Shown here one piece after another: positions 9,275 to 18,563 of a DNA stretch of 64,000 nt (its first letter is position 1; each line of letters starts with the position of its first letter). Below the pieces are notes generated by a model. It did no database searches. It saw nothing but the letters and a program-made list of their open reading frames with translations, and was not told where the DNA came from. The stretch is from RBC074 sp964470555. GTDB taxonomy: Bacteria; Acidobacteriota; Blastocatellia; RBC074. The stretch is taken from assembly GCA_964470555.1 (NCBI GenBank), contig CAYYDG010000028.1, positions 33,114 to 97,113 on the forward strand. Reading direction: 5' to 3'. Made by a program: the position numbers and the translations under genes.

Positions 9275-10516
9275 TCACTGTTGCAAACCGACGCAACTGA
9301 AATCTGCCGACGGATAATGCCTGGCCAACGCCGTTATGCGCGCTTTTTGACTGGCCGAGAGCAGTTCACCACGTCCGGCGACGCCTTTGTTGAACCGATT
9401 GCGGCGCGTATCGCCTTCGGTCGTGGCAACTATGTGTTCGATGGTCGCGCGGTCTGCGCTTAGGCCGTAAAACTTCAACAACCGTTCCGCCGTTCCGGCT
9501 TTGTCGCGGATCATGTCTTCATAACGCAGCCAATGCACTTCCAATCGTTTGTCGGATTCGGCGCGTTGCCACGAAGAAATGAACTGGAAATACCACGGCA
9601 ACACGTTGTCAATAATCAGGTCGGTTTGCTGTTCTTCGGCGGAATTGTCGAAATCCCGGCGATTGTAATAAGTCGTTTCGCTGAAGCCCGTGCGGTAAAA
9701 ATCGCGCAAACTGATGGTGGTGTCGTAAATGTTTCGCACCAGCACGATGGGGCGAATGCCAAAGGCTTGCATGACCTGGATGTTTGCTTCAGAAGCGCGG
9801 CAGTGTTGTTGCGTGACGGTGTTCGTTTTGCCGAATTTGACCCAGATCGGCAGATCGAGTTCGTGTTCGTTTTGCAGCGCGGCAAAGACCGAAAAGATCG
9901 GGCGGAACTTGGTCAACGCCACCATGACATTTTTCAAAAAGGTCGAACCGCTTTTCGGCGCGCAGGCGATGAAAATGTGTTTGCCCAACTGTTCCGGGCG
10001 ATAAGCGGTCGTGTAATCGCTCAATCGCGCCGGTTCTTTGGTGTAAGCCAGCGCATTCGTCAAACTGACGTAATACGTGGGACAGGGTTCGATGGAAATC
10101 GCTTTTCTCAGCAACGGCAGCGAAACCGCGTATTGATTGTTGCGATTGAAAATCAGCGCGATGTTATGAAAAACATCGGCGAAATGACCGCGCATTTCTT
10201 TGTCCTGCAACCAATGGCCGCGCAATTCCAGCGTCATGGCTTCCTGCGCCAATTGACTGGTGATGGCGACATCGGTGCGATCCCGCACCAATTTATCAAT
10301 GCGACGTTTGTAGGCCGTGGCCAGGTTTTGCACGATGGCGTCATAACCCGGCAATCGCGGTTGCGCTTTTTGCAGCAACTGTTTGAACAGGATCAGCGCC
10401 GTTTCAGCATCGCCCTGATTTAGCTTGGCCGTGGCGATTTCGAAATCGTTTCGAATCTGCATGGCCAGCCCTTGATCCTGTCGAGCGGTAAAATGCTGTT
10501 GTCTTCCCTTTCCCAT
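9275..10516 (-). CDS. Sulfotransferase-domain protein with TPR-like N-terminus
   Basis: A 413-residue protein. Residues 20 to 190 are helical and TPR-like (LNQGDAETALILFKQLLQKA; RNNQYAVSLPLLRKAISIEP). The C-terminal half is a PAPS-dependent sulfotransferase. The 5'-phosphosulfate loop is FIACAPKSGSTFLKNVM and the 3'-phosphate site is VLVRNIYDTTISLRDFY. The start at 10516 is 4 bases after the stop of the upstream gene, whose last codons include the AGGAAG ribosome-binding site, so the two are co-translated. The acceptor is unknown; a cell-surface glycan or a secondary metabolite would be typical. Confidence 0.82.
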   Translation of the reverse strand: MGKGRQQHFTARQDQGLAMQIRNDFEIATAKLNQGDAETALILFKQLLQKAQPRLPGYDAIVQNLATAYKRRIDKLVRDRTDVAITSQLAQEAMTLELRGHWLQDKEMRGHFADVFHNIALIFNRNNQYAVSLPLLRKAISIEPCPTYYVSLTNALAYTKEPARLSDYTTAYRPEQLGKHIFIACAPKSGSTFLKNVMVALTKFRPIFSVFAALQNEHELDLPIWVKFGKTNTVTQQHCRASEANIQVMQAFGIRPIVLVRNIYDTTISLRDFYRTGFSETTYYNRRDFDNSAEEQQTDLIIDNVLPWYFQFISSWQRAESDKRLEVHWLRYEDMIRDKAGTAERLLKFYGLSADRATIEHIVATTEGDTRRNRFNKGVAGRGELLSASQKARITALARHYPSADFSCVGLQQ

Positions 10517-10520
10517 AAGG

Positions 10521-11600
10521 TTACTTCCTGAAAAAAGCTTCGACGCGCGGGCGCAAGTTGGCGTCAATCGCCGCTTCGGTAGTTTCCGTAGGCATGCCTT
10601 TCAACAGCCGCCAGCGTTCAACGTGTTCAATGGCTTTTCCGGGCGCGATTTTTTGCAGCGGGCCAAGCGTTTCAACTTCCAACATGTCCTTGTTCGTGAA
10701 AGTCTCGAAATTGCTGCCGCCATCGGGGTACGACTTCCCTTCCTGATAATCGAAGGCTTTGACGAACAACGTGCCGTTGTTCAAATACCCGACCCAACCC
10801 ATCTTGTGCGCCAAACCGAGTTTGGTTGGTTTTTTGGCTGCTTTGTCCTGTCTCAAGGTGATGTACCGCGTTCCAAATCGCCAGCGCGGATCGGCCAAAT
10901 CGGTAAACGGCCAGACAATCAAATTCTGGTTCGGCGCAAATCCGCGGTAGTCAGGTTTTTCGCCCGGCTCCAGCGATCCCGGATGCGCGATTTTTTCGGG
11001 CAACGGAATGATCGCCACGCCGCCCTGAGCCATGACGGTCAATACCCACGGAGCCAGTTCGACGGCTTTCGTGCCTTTGTTGCGAAGCCTGTGCGTCAAA
11101 GTCACGCCTGTGCCTTCGGCGTCCAGCGCGACGTCTATTTCTTTCTGAATGCCGGTGAGTTTTTCGATGGGTTGAATCAACCGAACAGCCGTTTCGCCGA
11201 GTTTTTCATGCTTGATGGGTGAATTGTCCAGCACGTAGGTTCGCACAGGGTCTTCCGGTGCATGCCATAGCCTATGACCACCGCGAATTTGCCAGGAATC
11301 TTCGCCGGATTTTCCCAACTGCTCTTCGTATTCCTTGAAGACGTTCGTTTCGCCGACAAAGCCATAACGCATCACGCGCGGCCCTACATCCAGCGTCAGA
11401 ATCAGATCAACCGTTCCATTGGTGAGTTGCAGATTGTTCTGCCAACCTTTGTAAGCGACATTTTGCATGATGACTTTCGGGATCGCGTTGGTCGAAGGCG
11501 AAAAGTTCAATGCCGCGGCAATGGCCAGCAGAACCAGAGCAATCAACCAGACCAGATGGCGTCGCCGCGAAGTGAAATGACCGCGAAACGTGTTTTGCAC
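10521..11600 (-). CDS. Membrane-anchored DUF4380-like protein
   Basis: About 359 residues. An N-terminal anchor (RRRHLVWLIALVLLAIAAAL) is followed by a beta-rich domain. Phrases such as LTLDVGPRVMRYGFVGE, GHRLWHAPEDP, LAPWVLTVMAQGGVAIIPLP and EHVERWRLL are typical of the DUF4380 group, whose fold is related to galactose mutarotase. The GTG at 11600 is chosen because GAGAGGA lies just upstream; a TTG at 11639 would add 13 residues. It forms a two-gene unit with the sulfotransferase. The carbohydrate link is an inference from fold and neighbour. Confidence 0.65.
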   Translation of the reverse strand: MQNTFRGHFTSRRRHLVWLIALVLLAIAAALNFSPSTNAIPKVIMQNVAYKGWQNNLQLTNGTVDLILTLDVGPRVMRYGFVGETNVFKEYEEQLGKSGEDSWQIRGGHRLWHAPEDPVRTYVLDNSPIKHEKLGETAVRLIQPIEKLTGIQKEIDVALDAEGTGVTLTHRLRNKGTKAVELAPWVLTVMAQGGVAIIPLPEKIAHPGSLEPGEKPDYRGFAPNQNLIVWPFTDLADPRWRFGTRYITLRQDKAAKKPTKLGLAHKMGWVGYLNNGTLFVKAFDYQEGKSYPDGGSNFETFTNKDMLEVETLGPLQKIAPGKAIEHVERWRLLKGMPTETTEAAIDANLRPRVEAFFRK

Positions 11601-11653
11601 AGGTGTCCTCTCAAAAAACTTTTGGGCGGCGAGTTCCAATCGCCTTGTTCAAT

Positions 11654-12892
11654 TTAGTTGGAATCAGGTCGCGGGCGAACTCTTGAATCCGGATTGCCCG
11701 TATCCGAATTTGGTGGATTTGGCGGCGGATACGGCGTAGGCGTTGAGCTTGGCTCCGGTTTCGGAGTCGCGTCCGCAGCTATTTTGGCTTCTTCGAATTT
11801 TTGTTGCGCTTGCAGCGCATTCTGTTTCGCCGTTGCCGAATCGCCATTTTTCAAAGCTGTTTCCGCCAACCGTCGCAGATTTTCCGCTTCCTGCCATGCT
11901 CCCGTTGCGTATTGCGGAGCCTGGGCGGCGTTGGCCGCGTCACGGGCCTTTTTCATTTCGTCAAAAAATTGCTGCGCGTCTTTGCGTTCGGTTTCTTTCA
12001 ACGCCAATTCGTCGCCGACACCCAGCACACGGCGGTAAAGCGGTTCGGCTTCCTTGAACTTGCCCTGGTTGAAAGCGATTTCAGCGTCGCGCCAGGCGGA
12101 ATCGGCTTCGATGACTTTGGCGGCAAAAACGGGTTTGTTGCCGTAACTTCGTCGAATCGTTTTCAACGCGCTTTCGGCCTGAGTTCGCGTGATTCGCGTT
12201 TCCTCTTCGGAACCGTAGAGCTTTTCATTGATCAAATGCCAGGCGGGCTTGGCCAGAAACAGCGCGGCAGCCAGCAGCGCGATGGCAATCGCAACGTTGC
12301 GAATCGTGTTCGTCGAAACTTTGTGATCGGGTTGTTGAGGGGTCATGGTTGGCCTTGGGGTAACTTTGGTCGTGTACGACGGTGACGAATTGGCCGCGGC
12401 AGTCGGCGTCAACGGCATGGAGTTGGTCGGCGCGGACTGGTTGGCGGAACTAAAATTCGGCGTAGGAGGAGCGGGCGGCAACTGCGATGTCGTCACGGCT
12501 CGCGTCGGAGCGGAAGCGATTTCCACCGCCGAAGCGAACACTTCCACCCGCACGCTCTGCGGGATATTCACATGCTGGCGAAGCTCTTTGACGGCTTTGA
12601 GCAGGTGACTGACGGCGCGTTGGATTTCGGCTTGGGTTACGTCCGAAGCTCTGGCATGAACTATGTTGTTTCGCACGCCAAGTCCAAAAAAGACATCCGG
12701 CGGATTTGCAAACAAAGGGCGGTTGGCGTCCACACGTTCGCCGACCGTCGCAGGTTTGCCATCCTTGCCTAGCTGGTTCGGATTGACAAAATTCAACAGG
12801 AATTCCAGCAACGACACCAGTTGAATGACCTGCGAAACAGGGTTTTTCTCCTGCTCGATTTGTTTAACCGAATAAACTCCTGGGGGAAGCAT
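11654..12892 (-). CDS. Unknown single-pass membrane protein
   Basis: A 412-residue protein I do not recognise. Residues 1 to 120 form a soluble domain (VIQLVSLLEFLLNFVNPNQLG; FGLGVRNNIVHARASDV). A Pro/Ser/Thr-rich linker follows, then one membrane segment near residue 210 (VAIAIALLAAALFLAKPAW). The C-terminal part is helical and TPR-like (FNQGKFKEAEPLYRRVLGVG) with Ala/Gln/Glu-rich helices and a Pro-rich tail. A GAGAGGTG site precedes the ATG. It is on the same strand as the DUF4380 and sulfotransferase genes, 53 bases before them, so it may head that operon. Confidence 0.75.
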   Translation of the reverse strand: MLPPGVYSVKQIEQEKNPVSQVIQLVSLLEFLLNFVNPNQLGKDGKPATVGERVDANRPLFANPPDVFFGLGVRNNIVHARASDVTQAEIQRAVSHLLKAVKELRQHVNIPQSVRVEVFASAVEIASAPTRAVTTSQLPPAPPTPNFSSANQSAPTNSMPLTPTAAANSSPSYTTKVTPRPTMTPQQPDHKVSTNTIRNVAIAIALLAAALFLAKPAWHLINEKLYGSEEETRITRTQAESALKTIRRSYGNKPVFAAKVIEADSAWRDAEIAFNQGKFKEAEPLYRRVLGVGDELALKETERKDAQQFFDEMKKARDAANAAQAPQYATGAWQEAENLRRLAETALKNGDSATAKQNALQAQQKFEEAKIAADATPKPEPSSTPTPYPPPNPPNSDTGNPDSRVRPRPDSN

Positions 12893-13182
12893 TCTTCACC
12901 TCTCGAAATAGTTGCTTGTGCGATTTGCTTGGCCGAATGATGGCCGCGTGAACGATACTGACCGGGTGGGAATTCGTCAATTCCATCAGGTCAGACAAAG
13001 GGCAAACTGCGCAGGAATGACTCTTTGCAATGCCAAGTCTTTTATATCAGACAAAAATTTGTAACCATAAAGGTCATTCTCCCGACTTAGAGCATGCGGG
13101 AACTTGATTTCGCTTTTCCGCAACACGACTCAGTAACCCCGAAAAAGGTTCGCTGTCGGCTAAACCGGATAAATCAGGCTTG

Positions 13183-13815
13183 ATGATTCGAATGGCTGAA
13201 AAATCTGAATCTGAGGTCGTCAGAACGTCCCAACCGCAGGTTCGAGAAAGAACAGACGATGAATTGGTTGCCGCTGCTCGCACTGGCGACGAGGCAGCCT
13301 TTACCCAACTGTTCAAACGGCATAACAGTCTGGTTTCCCGATTGGGGTACAGGTTCTTTTCCCGACGCGAGCAGGTCGAGGAAATCATTCAGGAAGCGTT
13401 TGTGAAGGCCTATCTGGCGCTGGACAATTATCAGGGAGGCCACGAAAAATCTTTTGTCTCGTGGCTGGCCCGGATTACAGTGCATGCTTGTTACGACGAA
13501 TTGAGACGAATCAAAAAGCGCAGTGAAAGCCGCTTGGGCGACTTAAGTCAGGAGGAGGAGGAGTTTTTGACCGAGCGGTTGCGCGACGTGAGCGCGGGAA
13601 GCAACGTCGAAGGCGCTGCTATTTCCCGCGACTTGGCTGGAAAGCTTCTTTCTCGATTAAAGCCAGAAGACAGAGTGGTGCTGACGCTGCTCAAACAAGA
13701 AGAACTTTCCATTGCCGAAATTGCCGAACTAACTGGATGGACATCCGCTAAAGTAAAAATGCGGTCACACCGCGCCCAACAAGGGTTAAGGCGTGTGCTG
13801 AGAAAATTTGTGTGA
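13183..13815 (+). CDS. ECF-type RNA polymerase sigma factor
   Basis: A sigma-70 family protein of about 210 residues. Region 2 is seen in DDELVAAARTGDEAAFTQLF and QVEEIIQEAFVKAYLAL. Region 4 is KLLSRLKPEDRVVLTLL, followed by the helix-turn-helix IAEIAELTGWTSAKVKMRSH. TTG 13180, ATG 13183 and ATG 13192 are all possible starts, with no strong ribosome-binding site. Its last codons overlap the longest upstream extension of the next gene. With the single-pass protein and the CpxP-like protein that follow, it forms a classic sigma/anti-sigma/periplasmic-sensor module. Confidence 0.92.
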   Translation: MIRMAEKSESEVVRTSQPQVRERTDDELVAAARTGDEAAFTQLFKRHNSLVSRLGYRFFSRREQVEEIIQEAFVKAYLALDNYQGGHEKSFVSWLARITVHACYDELRRIKKRSESRLGDLSQEEEEFLTERLRDVSAGSNVEGAAISRDLAGKLLSRLKPEDRVVLTLLKQEELSIAEIAELTGWTSAKVKMRSHRAQQGLRRVLRKFV

Positions 13816-13847
13816 ATCGCACTGGATCGAACGATAGGAGTGAATTT

Positions 13848-14267
13848 ATGTGGAACAAGAGAAACACCCACATTGACGATGAAAAACTGGACAGGTTGAG
13901 CGATGAGTTGTTTCGCGCGCTGGAAGCCAGCGAAAGCGAAATTGACAACGCCGCCGAATCTCCGTTTCTGTTCCGCCGCATTCGCGCGCGGATTGAATCG
14001 GAACAACGACGTCTGGCCGAAGAAACCAATCCCTGGTTGGCGTTGATGACACAATTTCGGCAGGCGATTCCAGTGTTTGCGCTGCTGGCAGTGGTTGCGC
14101 TGGCCTCTTCGCTGTATTTGCACACAAACGAAACGAACAAACCCACCCCAGACAATCCTACTCTGGTCGCTGGTTTGCCGTTATTTTTGCAGGACGATCC
14201 GGACGCTTTGGATGCCTCGCTGGTTGGCTGGCAATCCAATAATCGTTCGAGTCAGCCCAAGGAGTAA
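13848..14267 (+). CDS. Probable membrane anti-sigma factor
   Basis: A 139-residue protein. The acidic and helical cytoplasmic part (DDEKLDRLSDELFRALEAS) is followed by one membrane segment (AIPVFALLAVVALASSLYL), then a short outer tail with LPLFLQDDPDALDASLVG. An AGGAG site lies 7 bases before the ATG. It sits between the sigma factor and a CpxP-like protein. No zinc-binding HxxxCxxC motif is present. The anti-sigma role is inferred from architecture and position, not from a recognised domain. Confidence 0.7.
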   Translation: MWNKRNTHIDDEKLDRLSDELFRALEASESEIDNAAESPFLFRRIRARIESEQRRLAEETNPWLALMTQFRQAIPVFALLAVVALASSLYLHTNETNKPTPDNPTLVAGLPLFLQDDPDALDASLVGWQSNNRSSQPKE

Positions 14268-14272
14268 GCATC

Positions 14273-14698
14273 ATGGACATAGCAGGTAAAGCAAAAACTC
14301 AGGCCTGGATGCTGATGCTGGTCGTCTTTTTACTCGGTGGCGTAACCGGCGGCGCGGTGGACAGATTTTTCTTCTTGAAAGGGCAAAGCTCGCCTCCGCA
14401 TGCTCGTGGCGAGCGAGGTCCCGGAAGAATGCTAGAGTTTTTGAAACGCGAACTGAATTTGACGGAAGAACAAACCACTGGCGTCAAAAACGTTTTTGAA
14501 CAAATGCGGAAAGAATTTCCGCCCAGCCGGTTCAATGACTGCCCAGGCATGAAAGAATCGCGCGAGAAATCTCGGACACTCATTCGGGAAATTCTGACGC
14601 CCGAACAGCAGAAAAAATATGACGAAATGAACGCCAAGCGCGACGCAGAAATGCAACGCCGCGACGCGGAAGCTCCGAAAGCTGAAGAGAAAAAATAA
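14273..14698 (+). CDS. CpxP/Spy-like periplasmic protein
   Basis: A 141-residue protein. An N-terminal membrane segment (AWMLMLVVFLLGGVTGGAV) is followed by a helical periplasmic domain with two LTxxQ-type motifs, LNLTEEQTTGVKNVF and LTPEQQKKYDEMNAKRDAEM. These are characteristic of the CpxP/Spy/CnrX group of stress or metal sensors and chaperones. It follows the presumed anti-sigma gene by 5 bases. I infer a signal-sensing role upstream of the sigma factor; the signal itself cannot be read. Confidence 0.8.
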   Translation: MDIAGKAKTQAWMLMLVVFLLGGVTGGAVDRFFFLKGQSSPPHARGERGPGRMLEFLKRELNLTEEQTTGVKNVFEQMRKEFPPSRFNDCPGMKESREKSRTLIREILTPEQQKKYDEMNAKRDAEMQRRDAEAPKAEEKK

Positions 14699-14740
14699 AA
14701 CTCTCGCAAAGTCACTTTTTTACGAAAAACATACCGAATG

Positions 14741-14778
14741 AATCAAAAGCATCGCCATAAATGGCGATGCTTTTGATT
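14741..14778. terminator. Bidirectional hairpin terminator
   Basis: A perfect 18-bp stem (AATCAAAAGCATCGCCAT, 14741-14758, with its reverse complement at 14761-14778) closes over two bases. It has A-rich and T-rich outer flanks on its two sides. It lies between the convergent CpxP-like gene and mqnC and can serve both. Confidence 0.85.
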
Positions 14779-14812
14779 TCTCGACCTTCGGTGAATGCCT
14801 GATTCAAATCAC

Positions 14813-15916
<1,104 letters not shown>

Positions 15917-15944
15917 AGATTTAGATGATGAAAGGATTTCAGGA

Positions 15945-16199
15945 TTACGTTGTCAAACTCAAGGCTTCGAGCAAAGCTTTTTCGGCAGCCAGAGGCAATT
16001 CCACTAAAACGAAAAAGTGTTTTGAATACAAATAATCTTCACCAGAATCGTCAACAATTCGAATGTAACCGTGTGCCTCAGCCTTTTGATCCGGTAATAC
16101 AGGATAAACCTTGCCGATGGTCAGGCTTTCGCCTTGCTGATCTTCGCGCAGGCAAAGCGCAAATGGTTTCGGGTGTTTGTCTGGTTTTGGATTTGCCAT
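15945..16199 (-). CDS. Small conserved-looking protein of unknown function
   Basis: 84 residues without a recognised domain. The central part (CLREDQQGESLTIGKVYPVLP, then GYIRIVDDSGEDYLYS) looks like a small beta-barrel or SH3-like fold. The LTIGKVYPVLPD phrase recalls short proteins found next to toxin-antitoxin genes. It follows the next small gene by 3 bases, so the two form one transcript. No toxin motif is visible in either protein. Confidence 0.6.
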   Translation of the reverse strand: MANPKPDKHPKPFALCLREDQQGESLTIGKVYPVLPDQKAEAHGYIRIVDDSGEDYLYSKHFFVLVELPLAAEKALLEALSLTT

Positions 16200-16202
16200 A
16201 AC

Positions 16203-16439
16203 TCAACCAAAAAGAGTTTTGATCTTCATCTTTCGCTTACCGATGCTGTGAGCCTCGTACCAATGGATTTCAGCGGTCTGGATTGTACCATCATCCAATT
16301 CGACTTCGGCAATGCCCTTCAACTTGCGCCACCGCCCCTTCCCGTAACGACGGTTGAGCTGTGCCAATTCCCGAATGGCACGTCCAACAGCAATCGTTTC
16401 AATGTCTCGAATTTGGCTGACAAGCTTGAAGTTCGCCAT
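16203..16439 (-). CDS. Small basic protein of unknown function
   Basis: 78 residues. The helical N-terminus (QIRDIETIAVGRAIRELAQL) is followed by a basic beta-rich part (GKGRWRKLKGIAEVELDDG; EIHWYEAHSIGKRKMKIK). I recall similar short proteins from cyanobacteria and other genomes, annotated only as hypothetical. It is coupled to the 84-residue gene that follows. The ATG at 16439 is preferred to a TTG two codons upstream. Confidence 0.65.
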   Translation of the reverse strand: MANFKLVSQIRDIETIAVGRAIRELAQLNRRYGKGRWRKLKGIAEVELDDGTIQTAEIHWYEAHSIGKRKMKIKTLFG

Positions 16440-16459
16440 AACCAATACTGCGCCTCAGC

Positions 16460-17488
16460 TCAGTTCAATGTCACCAATTTACCTTCATTTGCTGCCGCAT
16501 ACAGCGCGACGACCAATTCCAGCGACTTGCGGCCTTCGCGTCCGTCAATCATCGGAGCGCGATTTTCAATCACGGCGTGCATCATGTCTTCGATCTGGCG
16601 GCGATGACCTTCGTTGGAAATGGCCGCCGGATTTGCCGAACCATCAGTCAGTTGTTCGGCTTCGCCTAAGTTCGCATCTTCGCCGTCAATCGCCCAAACG
16701 CTGATGGCGTCGCCGTCCAAAATGATTGAACCGCGTTCACCGGAAATTTCCAGCCGCCGCTTGAAGCCCGGTTTGGCCGAAGTCGTCGCTTGCACCACGC
16801 CCAACGCGCCGTTCTGGAATTTCACCGTGCCGACCAGCGTGTCTTCGGCTTCGATGTGTGGGTAACGCAGCGCGGCTTTCATCGCAAACGCCGATTCCGC
16901 TGGCCCCATCATCCAGCGCAGCAAATCCACGGTGTGAATGGCCTGGTTAATCAACGCGCCGCCGCCGTCCATCTTCAGCGTACCGCGCCAGGTTCCCGGA
17001 GCGTAATACTCCGGCGCGCGATACCATTTCACCAGCGCATCGCCGAGCATCAATTTGCCCAAACGGCCTTCGTCAATTGCCTGCTTGATACGCTGCACCG
17101 CAGGCAAAAAGCGCGATTGAAAAATTACTCCCAACTTGACGCCCGCGCGGTCGCAAGCCGCAATCAAGGCGTCGGCCTTTTCCAACGTGGTTTCAATCGG
17201 CTTCTCGGTCAGCACGTGCTTTCCAGATTCCGCCGCGCGAATGCCAAGTTCGGCGTGCGTGCCGCTCGGTGTGCAGATGTTGACGATCTGCAATTCGGGA
17301 TGATGCAAAAACCGCTCGTAATCGGTGTAAGCCGTGCATCCGAACTTCGCGGCAAATTCCGCCGTCCGAGCTTCATCGCGTCCGCACACGGCAACCAATT
17401 TCGCGCCGCTGATTTGTTCAATCGCCGCAGCCTGCACCGCTCCGATCATGCCCCCACCTACAATGCCAAAAGCTACATCTGATGCCAT
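16460..17488 (-). CDS. Gfo/Idh/MocA family NAD(P)-dependent oxidoreductase
   Basis: 342 residues. The Rossmann motif is FGIVGGGMIGAVQAAAI, the family motif is HVLTEKPIETTL, and the substrate domain contains DGGGALINQAIHTVDLLRWM, whose His is usually catalytic. The family oxidises sugars, inositol or related compounds; the substrate cannot be assigned. A GAGGGAAAG site precedes the ATG. The start overlaps the last 16 bases of the upstream gene in another frame. Confidence 0.9.
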   Translation of the reverse strand: MASDVAFGIVGGGMIGAVQAAAIEQISGAKLVAVCGRDEARTAEFAAKFGCTAYTDYERFLHHPELQIVNICTPSGTHAELGIRAAESGKHVLTEKPIETTLEKADALIAACDRAGVKLGVIFQSRFLPAVQRIKQAIDEGRLGKLMLGDALVKWYRAPEYYAPGTWRGTLKMDGGGALINQAIHTVDLLRWMMGPAESAFAMKAALRYPHIEAEDTLVGTVKFQNGALGVVQATTSAKPGFKRRLEISGERGSIILDGDAISVWAIDGEDANLGEAEQLTDGSANPAAISNEGHRRQIEDMMHAVIENRAPMIDGREGRKSLELVVALYAAANEGKLVTLN

Positions 17489-18006
17489 TTCTTTCCCTCA
17501 AATTTGAATTTCTGACTTTTTGATCGTTCTGAAGAATCTAGTTCTTGCGACTTCAATTCCAAGCTGTCCAAGAGTTTAATTCGCTTCGAATTAAATATGT
17601 TCCCTGTGAACTCCAGCAGCTTTATGTATTGAGCATTAGGAGTTTGCCTGACTTCTGACTGCTTTAATCCGAACCACAAAGAAGCTTCAGGGTCAGGTAG
17701 TCCTGTGATCTCAAGCCAGCTCTGATAGTCGTTAGTTTGGGAGGGCAAATTCTGTTCGTCCAATGGTGTTAGCAAGAGCAATACGTATTCCCTCTTACTA
17801 TCTACGTCAAGGCGACACACAGAGACTTCATAATTCAAAATCCATTTGTGTTCAGGAACGATGGTCATCAGTTCAATCGTTTTAGGACGAAAAAGAGGTT
17901 GACCTGATCGGGGGATTCCAGCCAGTGTCCATTGAAAAAACCAAAATGCAAAAATTCCTCCCGTAAAAACTAATGGATAGCCAACAACTCGAAACAAAAA
18001 CTTCAT
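17473..18006 (-). CDS. Unknown small membrane-anchored protein
   Basis: 177 residues with one N-terminal membrane segment (YPLVFTGGIFAFWFFQWTLAG) and no recognised domain. The Ser/Lys-rich C-terminus is polar. Base composition is visibly more AT-rich than the neighbours, which may point to a different origin. A GGGGAGAAG ribosome-binding site lies about 6 bases before the ATG, which supports real translation. It overlaps the start of the Gfo/Idh/MocA gene by 16 bases. Confidence 0.6.
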   Translation of the reverse strand: MKFLFRVVGYPLVFTGGIFAFWFFQWTLAGIPRSGQPLFRPKTIELMTIVPEHKWILNYEVSVCRLDVDSKREYVLLLLTPLDEQNLPSQTNDYQSWLEITGLPDPEASLWFGLKQSEVRQTPNAQYIKLLEFTGNIFNSKRIKLLDSLELKSQELDSSERSKSQKFKFEGKKWHQM

Positions 18007-18147
18007 TAATATCTTCTCCCCTCTTCATATTTTGTAAATCAGTCTGTTGATTACAATTGAGCTACCGGTATAGGCTTGCAATCGTTGATAGCATCGCCAG
18101 CTTTTGACTCGACTTTAATCAAACAAGATTCACGACAGGAGACGGAA

Positions 18148-18540
18148 ATGCCGATCACAATCAACGGCTTTCACCACGCCGGATTTCTGGTCACGGACAT
18201 CGAACGCGCCGCGGACTTTTACGAAAATGTATTGGGCTTGAGCAAATTACATCGCCCGGAACTTGGTTTTCCCGGTCGCTGGTACGATTTGAACAACGGG
18301 CATCAACTGCATTTGATGAGCGTTGCCGAAATGCCTGGCCATGCGGATCCGCCGCGTCACGACCGCCACATTGCGCTGAACGTTCCCGATCCGACAGAAA
18401 CCGAACGCCAATTGCGCGAACTCGGCATTGTGGTCAATTACGGCAGCGGACGCGCGGGCAATCCGCAACTTTTCATACGCGACCCCGACGGCAACACAAT
18501 TGAACTTCGCTGCAATCCGAATCCGACATCTACAACCTAA
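18148..18540 (+). CDS. VOC (glyoxalase/bleomycin-resistance) family protein
   Basis: 130 residues forming one vicinal-oxygen-chelate unit. It opens with FHHAGFLVTDIERAADFYENVLG, where the first metal His is in FHH. It continues with WYDLNNGHQLHLMSV (second His) and ends in FIRDPDGNTIELR, where the final Glu completes a typical metal site. Members are isomerases, dioxygenases or resistance proteins; the substrate is unknown. AGGAGACGG lies just upstream of the ATG at 18148. The flavin oxidoreductase follows after 23 bases, so the two may be co-transcribed. Confidence 0.88.
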   Translation: MPITINGFHHAGFLVTDIERAADFYENVLGLSKLHRPELGFPGRWYDLNNGHQLHLMSVAEMPGHADPPRHDRHIALNVPDPTETERQLRELGIVVNYGSGRAGNPQLFIRDPDGNTIELRCNPNPTSTT

Positions 18541-18563
18541 AACCTGTCACCCGAAACCCGAAA

